Assembly (NCBI GenBank): GCA_949358305.1
Contig: OX442317.1
Location: 15,132,491-15,196,490, forward strand
Source of the DNA: Strigamia acuminata
Lineage: Eukaryota > Arthropoda > Chilopoda > Geophilomorpha > Linotaeniidae
Direction: 5' to 3'
DNA: 64,000 nucleotides
The notes beneath the pieces are model-generated. The model was not told where the DNA came from, did not search any database, and saw only the letters and a list, made by a program, of their open reading frames with translations. Positions within the stretch are counted from its first letter, which is position 1. Each line of letters begins with the position of its first letter. Positions 57,573 to 64,000 of this stretch are shown here, piece by piece. The position numbers and the translations under genes were made by a program.

Positions 57573-59910
57573 TGTTGCGGTCGGTCAACACGAATATAGA
57601 AGAAATAGGCATTTGCGGTTTGAAATTCCCGCCACTATGATTTGATGATCGTATAGCAAAGTACGTACATAAACCGTGCTGGAAACCACAATATTCACTC
57701 CCGAATCCATTGTTGCATGAGGAGAAAGCAATCGAGAGCACTGTTGAAAGGTATCCAAGTGCTTGTTTATCCATAAGCCAGCGGGGAAAAAGATTAACTA
57801 CTCCCGACACATTGAAGAAGATGGCGGAAATAATGTTAAACACGAGCTAAAATTCAACAACTCTTTTAATCAAAGGGTAAATGATAACTGAGCAAAATAC
57901 ACGAATGTAATTGGCCCTCAAGGGAGCCGCACATGCGCAATACCGAAAATGGCACGCGCCGAGCCGATTAGCGGCGAAATACAGACACAAAATTCTCCGT
58001 TGTCATGGCAACGGAGGAAAACGAAATACAGGCAAAGTTGACAAATTGTGAAATTAGCACGGATTACAGTTTGTAATATATCAAAATGATCGCAAGAATG
58101 CAGTGAATAAAAAAGCTAATCATAACAATTCGATTCAATAAGTAAAACAATGAAAACGAAGCACAAAACAATGATCGTGTAGCAGACGATCGCAATAGCC
58201 AATCACAGACAAGTATGATGACGTAACCGTAAGATTTGAATTTAAAATGGCTTTAAAACACAAAAAAACATAAGAATTCAGGTTAAAATACATCGTAATG
58301 AAATAGTATAATCAATACAATCAATATACATCGTAAACAAATTGAAATAAAAACGAATTACCGATAAATTCCAACATGGCGGCCTTGAACGTCAAGTTGG
58401 CGGAAAAACAATACATTTGAAATTAGATACACAGAATGTTAATAAAAACCACTGTGGTGAGCATGGGTGTTAAATATTCCGCCCCGAGCGGATATTTGCC
58501 CTTTTGCTCACTACAATAGACGGGTCGTTCCCCTCGTGTTGGCTCCGCCTCTCCTTGAGCAGGTGTGTGCCCTGAGGGGAGTGAGGTGACGGGTGGCAAG
58601 CCCCCATTGGCTGTGCCTGTCCTTCACACTGACCCATAAAAGGGAGAAATTCCCGCCAAAAGTCAGAACTTACACAAACGACACCAAGAACACAGCAACT
58701 ACCTCACCGTCAGGCCAACTCCACCAAAAGTTAGGATTGATCGAGGACCGCTGATTCCAGTGCAACTGTAACTCTCACAAATTTACACTGTGCGTTTATT
58801 TCCGCGAAAGCAGGAAAATAACCCTTGTGAATTCACACCGAATAACCGACCCACGGTTATTCCACCACTAAAGTGTCCGAGTGCCCTGTAAGAAACTCCA
58901 CGTTTCTGGACGGAGCCTTGCGACGCTAAAACCAACCCCTAGACAACAGGCACGGATAGAAGACTCGAAAGAGCATTCCACCGCGTCCGTAAACGACGAA
59001 TCCGTGACGAATTTACGACAACTCGAGACGCCGCCTTTGTTCCGCCGACCACGCGGAACCGACGACGCCATCTTGGGAAATCCTTTGTTCGACTCTGACC
59101 AAGTCGACTCTAGTTTTATACTGAGTGTATTTTAAGGCTCACGCCTATTGAATAAACCTGTTTGTTCATTTACATATACTTAGTATTCATTTGGGTAATT
59201 TACATATTTAGTAAGATCACAGGTAAAGTAACACACGTTAGCTCATTTAAACCTATCACCAGGTAGGACGCGACACCACATAGGAATGTTAAATAGAATT
59301 AGGAAATGTTATTTCCTGCACAAAATCACAGTATTTATTCAACACAACACTTTGAAATAGATCGTAAGCCGCACGAACCGAACATTATCGGCCGCGCCCA
59401 TGCGGTGGCCGACAACGAACGTTCGTACTGACGAAACGAAAACACTTGGGCAATAATAAAGCACACCAGTCGAAAGAGCAGACTTTAATTAGTAGAAAGC
59501 AATATCAAATCGAATTCTTAACAACTCGGAAAGTAGAGAACGAAACGTTAGAAGTTCTAACGAAACGAGACTAGTAATGGAAAAATGACGTCACGCGTGT
59601 AGCGTAACTCAACTGCACTTCGACGAATGTACCTAAAATTGTGGAAAATCATGAAAATGCATAAGAAATCAATGAGATATGACACAAAGCTTTGAAAACA
59701 CTTGAAATAACAGTAAATTAAAATGCAATATCAACACAAAAGACACTAAAATTACTGAAAGCACTAAAAAAATGTTTTAATAAGATAAAAACCTGAAAAG
59801 CAATAAATGAAAATATTAGGCAAAAATTCAATTACACTATGAATATTTAATATGACAAAAAACACAGTAATAAATGCAATTTCTAAAATATTTCCACGTT
59901 GTTTGCAACA
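57573..59910 (-). repeat. LTR shared by M1 (as 5') and M2 (as 3')
   Basis: About 1511 bp of M-type LTR once the 823-bp solo LTR and its 4-bp duplication are removed. To its left is the M1 leader with its primer-binding site. To its right is the 3' spacer and C-terminal coding end of a second element. One LTR therefore closes two internal regions, the product expected from recombination between LTRs of two copies or insertion of a one-LTR circle. CRE at 59586-59593, hairpin at 59383-59417 and X-box-like palindrome at 57995-58016 are present. Confidence 0.92.
58453..59275 (+). mobile_element. Solo LTR of an unrelated element
   Basis: An 823-bp insertion absent from the M1 3' LTR. It is flanked by CCAC (58449-58452 and 59276-59279); ACCAC is possible if the element is taken one base shorter. 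It starts TGTGGTG and ends GCGACA. A TATA-like CATAAAAG at 58635-58642 and AATAAA at 59151-59156 give it a + orientation. It has no coding region and no internal sequence, so it is best read as a solo LTR left by LTR-LTR recombination. Family (Gypsy or other) cannot be decided here. The small open frames inside it are not convincing. Confidence 0.8.
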
Positions 59911-61852
59911 ACGAGTTGCCGGCGAAAGGACAGAGAAGCGAGAACCACACACAAAGTTTTATTAGTCATTCTAGTTCAAGAGCTCTCACATGCTTGACTG
60001 ACCTTTTCAACTCTCTTCCATCGGGTAACACGACTTTAATAACACGGATTTGACCATCATCACCAGGAAAAATTTCCTTTATCCTAGCAAGGGGCCAAAA
60101 ATAGGGATTTGTACCTATTTTCTCTAGCAGCACGATTTGATCCACTTTAGGATTTTTGAAGAACTTATCACCTTTTGATTCATAAAAATTCCTCAATTGC
60201 ATGAGGTAACTCTTTTTCCAAATTTTCCAGAACTCCCAAATAAATTGGCGTCGTTTAATGTCCAGTTTTCGCAAATCGGATTTTTTAATCGCACTTAGTT
60301 GTTTGTTTATTACGTATTTTGGCATGCCTCCTGTTAGAAAGTTTTCAGGTGCCAAAATTCTACCACCATCAACACTGTCTGGGACGTAACTTAAGGGTCG
60401 GGAATTTAGCACTGAACTTATTTCCAAGACCAATGTTTGGAGAGTTTCTAAGTCTATAGTGCTGCGCAACAAAGTCTTTCGAAGTTTATCTTTTACTGAG
60501 CGGACTAAGCGCTCCCACGCTCCGCCCATCCATGGAGACAGCGGTGGGATGAAAGTCCAAAGCACTCTCTTTTCGGATAAGAAAGTTTTCACATCTGAAT
60601 GACCGATGAGTTTCCCCCATGATTGTAATTCGACGCTCCCGCGCTGAAAAGTCTTACTGTTATCAGAGAAAATCTTCCCGGGGTATCCGTGGCGTGCCCC
60701 AAATCTTCTCATTGCAAGCAAAAACTTTGGCACAGAAAGGTCCTCTGATACTTCTAAATGTATGGAACGGGTCACCATACACGTGAAAAGCAAGATGTAA
60801 ACTTTTTTCTTTTCCTTCTTGTTGCTGCCGACATAAATGGGACCCAAGTGGTCCACTCTCGTATTTTGGAATGGCGCCGCTGGTGTCACACGTTCAGCAG
60901 GAAGGTCACCAGTTGAAGGGTTATTGCGAGCAAGTTTTCCTCGTCTGCAAATTTCACATTCTCGAATAACTGTCTGAATTGTTCTTCTTCCTCTTATTAT
61001 CCAAAATCGTTCGCGTAGGTGATACAAGGTTTCGCTTATGTCACCGTGAAGCAACTCCAGATGCACTTTTTTAATTAAAAGTCTTGTTATCCAACTGTCA
61101 TAAGGCAAGATAATTGGATACACTTCATCGAAGGTCAACAGTGATTTTTTCAAGCGGCTACGAAGTCGAAGTAATCCGTCCTCGTCAATGAAGAGCTCGA
61201 AATTGCGTAGGGTGGAATGTTTAGACAGTTCTCTTTTGTTTTTCACATCCTCAACTTCCTCAGAAAAATGTAATTTCTGCGAAAACTGCAGGATCTTCAA
61301 TTGGTTGTCCTCTAACTCGAGTGGCGAGAGAGGCTCACCGCGCAAAAGTTTGTTTTTCCATCGCAAAATATACGAAAAAACTCTCAAAAGTTTGTTGTAA
61401 TTCCGGAAACGTTTGAAGAATTGTCCAATAAAACTTTCCTTAACTTGAATAGTCATCACTACAATTTTTCGTTCTTCTTCTGGAAGAATCTCTTGTATAA
61501 TTTCTCTTTTTTCCAGTTTCGAGACATCAACTCCAAACCACCATAGTTTATTTTGCATCAATGTTTTTGAGTTATGTGGTCGAGTCAATAAATCTGCTGG
61601 GTTAAATTCCGTGGGTACGTGAGACCATTGTTCGGGTTTAGTAGAAGAAATAATTTCTTGCACACGGTTTGAGACGTATGGCTTCCATACGTTCTTGTCC
61701 GAATTTATCCAGGCTAGAGTTATGGTGGAGTCCGAGTAATATCGCACTTCAGTGACCGGGTAACCGGGAAGAAAGTTTTCTAACAGGTACTTGGTCATTC
61801 GCACTCCTACCACTGCTGCAGTTAATTCAAGTCGAGGAAGGGTCACTTTTTT
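59911..61852 (-). mobile_element. Truncated BEL/Pao element M2
   Basis: The 3' third of an M-type internal region, differing from M1 (offset 8639) at only about five positions. Gag, protease, reverse transcriptase, leader and 5' LTR are missing. It breaks inside the T-run after GGGTCAC, then one unmatched C (61853), then satellite. No target duplication remains on this side. Confidence 0.92.
59966..61852 (-). pseudogene. M2 BEL polyprotein, C-terminal fragment
   Basis: An open frame of about 626 codons beginning at the sequence equivalent to TLPRLELTAA of the RNase H domain; the first codon is not a natural start. It keeps the second half of RNase H, the H2C2 zinc finger, the integrase core and the DUF5641-like tail. 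The Gly before the first integrase Asp is Arg (TRVDHLGP, against TGVDHLGP in M1). With no promoter side and no N-terminus it should be inert. Confidence 0.92.
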
Positions 61853-61853
61853 C

Positions 61854-64000
61854 GACCAATGTCTCTGAATGTTCAGAAATAGTGTTTAAACCTTAGTAGA
61901 AGGCTTCAATGTAAGTTTTAGCAACATCCAAGCAATAATTTGAAAGAATAAACTTTTGATCTCATTTGACATCACAGTTGACTTAGCACAAACACCACAA
62001 ACCAATGTCTCTGAATGTTCTGAAATAGTGTTTAAACCTTAGTAGAAGGCTTCAATGTAAGTTTTAGCAACATCCAAGCAATGATTTGGAAGAGTAGACT
62101 TTTGATCTCATCACAGTTGACTTAGCACAAACACCACAAGACCAATGTCTCTAAATGTTCTGAAATAGTGTTTAAACCTTAGTAGACGGCTTCAATGTAA
62201 GTTTTAGCAACATCCAAGCAATGATTTGGGAGAATAGACTTTTGATCTCATCACAGTTGACTTAGCACAAACACCACAAGACCAATGTCTCTGAATGTTC
62301 TGAAATAGTGTTTAAACTTTAGTAGAAGGCTTCAATGTTAGTTTTAGCAACATCCAAGCAATAATTTGAAAGAATAAACTTTTGATCTCATTTGACATCA
62401 CAGTTGACTTAGCACAAACACCACAAGACCAATGTCTCTGAATGTTCAGAAATAGTGTTTAAACCTTAGTAGAAGGCTTCAATGTAAGTTTTAGCAACAT
62501 CCAAGAAATGATTTGGGAAAATAGACTTTTGATCTCATCACAGTTGACTTAGCACAAACACCACAAGACCAATGTCTCTAAATGTTCTGAAATAGTGTTT
62601 AAACCTTAGTAGACGGCTTCAATGTAAGTTTTAGCAACATCCAAGCAATGATTTGGGAGAATAGACTTTTGATCTCATCACAGTTGACTTAGCACAAACA
62701 CCACAAGACCAATGTCTCTGAATGTTCTGAAATAGTGTTTAAACTTTAGTAGAAGGCTTCAATGTTAGTTTTAGCAACATCCAAGCAATAATTTGAAAGA
62801 ATAAACTTTTGATCTCATTTGACATCACAGTTGACTTAGCACAAACATTACAAGACCAATGTCTCTGAATGTTCTGAAATAGTGTTTAAACTTTAGTAGA
62901 AGGCTTCAATGTAAGTTTTAGCAACATCCAAGCAATGATTTGGAAGAATAAACTTTTGATCTCATTTGACATCACAGTTGACTTAGCACAAACACCACAA
63001 GACCAATGTCTCTGAATGTTCTGAAATAGTGCTTAAACTTTAGTAGAAGGCTTCAATGTAAGTTTTAGCAACATCCAAGCAATGATTTGGGAGAATAGAC
63101 TTTTGATCTCATCACAGTTGACTTAGCACAAACACCACAAGACCAATGTCTCTAAATGTTCTGAAATAGTGTTTAAACCTTAGTAGACGGCTTCAATGTA
63201 AGTTTTAGCAACATCCAAGCAATGATTTGGGAGAATAGACTTTTGATCTCATCACAGTTGACTTAGCACAAACATCACAAGACCAATGTCTCTGAATGTT
63301 CTGAAATAGTGTTTAAACTTTAGTAGAAGGCTTCAATGTAAGTTTTAGCAACATCCAAGCAATGATTTGGAAGAATAAACTTTTGATCTCATTTGACATC
63401 ACAGTTGACTTAGCACAAACACCACAAGACCAATGTCTCTGAATGTTCTGAAATAGTGCTTAAACTTTAGTAGAAGGCTTCAATGTAAGTTTTAGCAACA
63501 TCCAAGCAATGATTTGGGAGAATAGACTTTTGATCTCATCACAGTTGACTTAGCACAAACACCACAAGACCAATGTCTCTAAATGTTCTGAAATAGTGTT
63601 TAAACCTTAGTAGACGGCTTCAATGTAAGTTTTAGCAACATCCAAGCAATGATTTGGGAGAATAGACTTTTGATCTCATCACAGTTGACTTAGCACAAAC
63701 ACCACAAGACCAATGTCTCTGAATGTTCTGAAATAGTGTTTAAACTTTAGTAGAAGGCTTCAATGTTAGTTTTAGCAACATCCAAGCAATAATTTGAAAG
63801 AATAAACTTTTGATCTCATTTGACATCACAGTTGACTTAGCACAAACATCACAAGACCAATGTCTCTGAATGTTCTGAAATAGTGTTTAAACTTTAGTAG
63901 AAGGCTTCAATGTAAGTTTTAGCAACATCCAAGCAATGATTTGGAAGAATAAACTTTTGATCTCATTTGACATCACAGTTGACTTAGCACAAACACCACA
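61854..64000. repeat. Tandem satellite array, block 4
   Basis: About 15 monomers of the same family, starting at GACCAATG (monomer position 80) right after truncated M2 and running off the right edge. GTGCTTAAAC marks a local 427-bp unit of three monomers (63031 and 63458). The same marker occurs at about 4816, so this block resembles block 1 around 4.6-5.2 kb more than its neighbour. No gene is visible. Confidence 0.96.

Larger units (their letters stand above)
42771..59910 (-). mobile_element. BEL/Pao retrotransposon M1 (second subfamily), interrupted
   Basis: Near-full-length minus-strand element. The 3' LTR is 42771-51271 (split by Copia), the internal region 51272-57572 and the 5' LTR 57573-59910 (split by a solo LTR). 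Without the nested insertions it is about 9.3 kb, with LTRs of 1512 and 1511 bp. Those LTRs differ at only about four places I could see, so it is young. They begin TGTTGC and end GCAACA on the sense strand, a perfect 6-bp terminal inverted repeat. The left end abuts satellite after GTTGACTT. No matching target duplication exists on the right, because the shared LTR runs straight into a second internal region (M2). Confidence 0.9.

Noticed and set aside
58868-59135. Short frames on both strands inside the solo LTR
   Set aside because: Under 90 codons, mutually overlapping and without domains, lying between TATA-like and poly(A) signals where untranslated LTR sequence is expected.
1-64000. GTTTAAAC in every monomer as a regulatory site
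   Set aside because: It is one fixed part of the repeat; its regularity follows from the tandem structure and gives no independent evidence of function.

Overview
The window comes from a eukaryotic genome, almost certainly an animal. It holds BEL/Pao-type LTR retrotransposons, a lineage known essentially from metazoans, and a Copia element, all set in a long AT-rich tandem satellite. I see no bacterial features, no single-copy host gene, no tRNA or rRNA gene and no CRISPR array. The species cannot be named from this window.

Layout. Four satellite blocks (1-7639, 17205-27222, 36788-42770, 61854-64000) make up about 40% of the window. Monomers are 140, 146 or 147 bp and are organised in higher-order repeats. 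Two complete, intact BEL elements on the + strand, P1 (7640-17204) and P2 (27223-36787), each have 1641-bp LTRs and one open polyprotein. They share insertion site, 4-bp target duplication and LTR-LTR differences, so they are one insertion copied later by a duplication of about 19.6 kb that included flanking satellite.

The island 42771-61852 holds a second, related BEL subfamily on the - strand. M1 is near full length but its reading frame is broken. M2 is a truncated second copy joined to M1 through one shared LTR. A young, intact Copia element (43465-50448) sits inside M1's 3' LTR, and an unrelated 823-bp solo LTR (58453-59275) sits inside the shared LTR. Each M1/M2 LTR serves as the empty-site control for the insertion in the other.

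How it works together. Each intact element carries what it needs to copy itself: LTR promoter and poly(A) signal, primer-binding site (tRNA-His type for BEL, initiator tRNA-Met for Copia), and Gag, protease, reverse transcriptase, RNase H and integrase on one polyprotein. The host contributes only satellite. Relative history: satellite; P insertion; duplication of P with satellite; M1/M2 tandem formation and truncation (timing relative to P unknown); then the Copia and solo-LTR insertions into the M LTRs.
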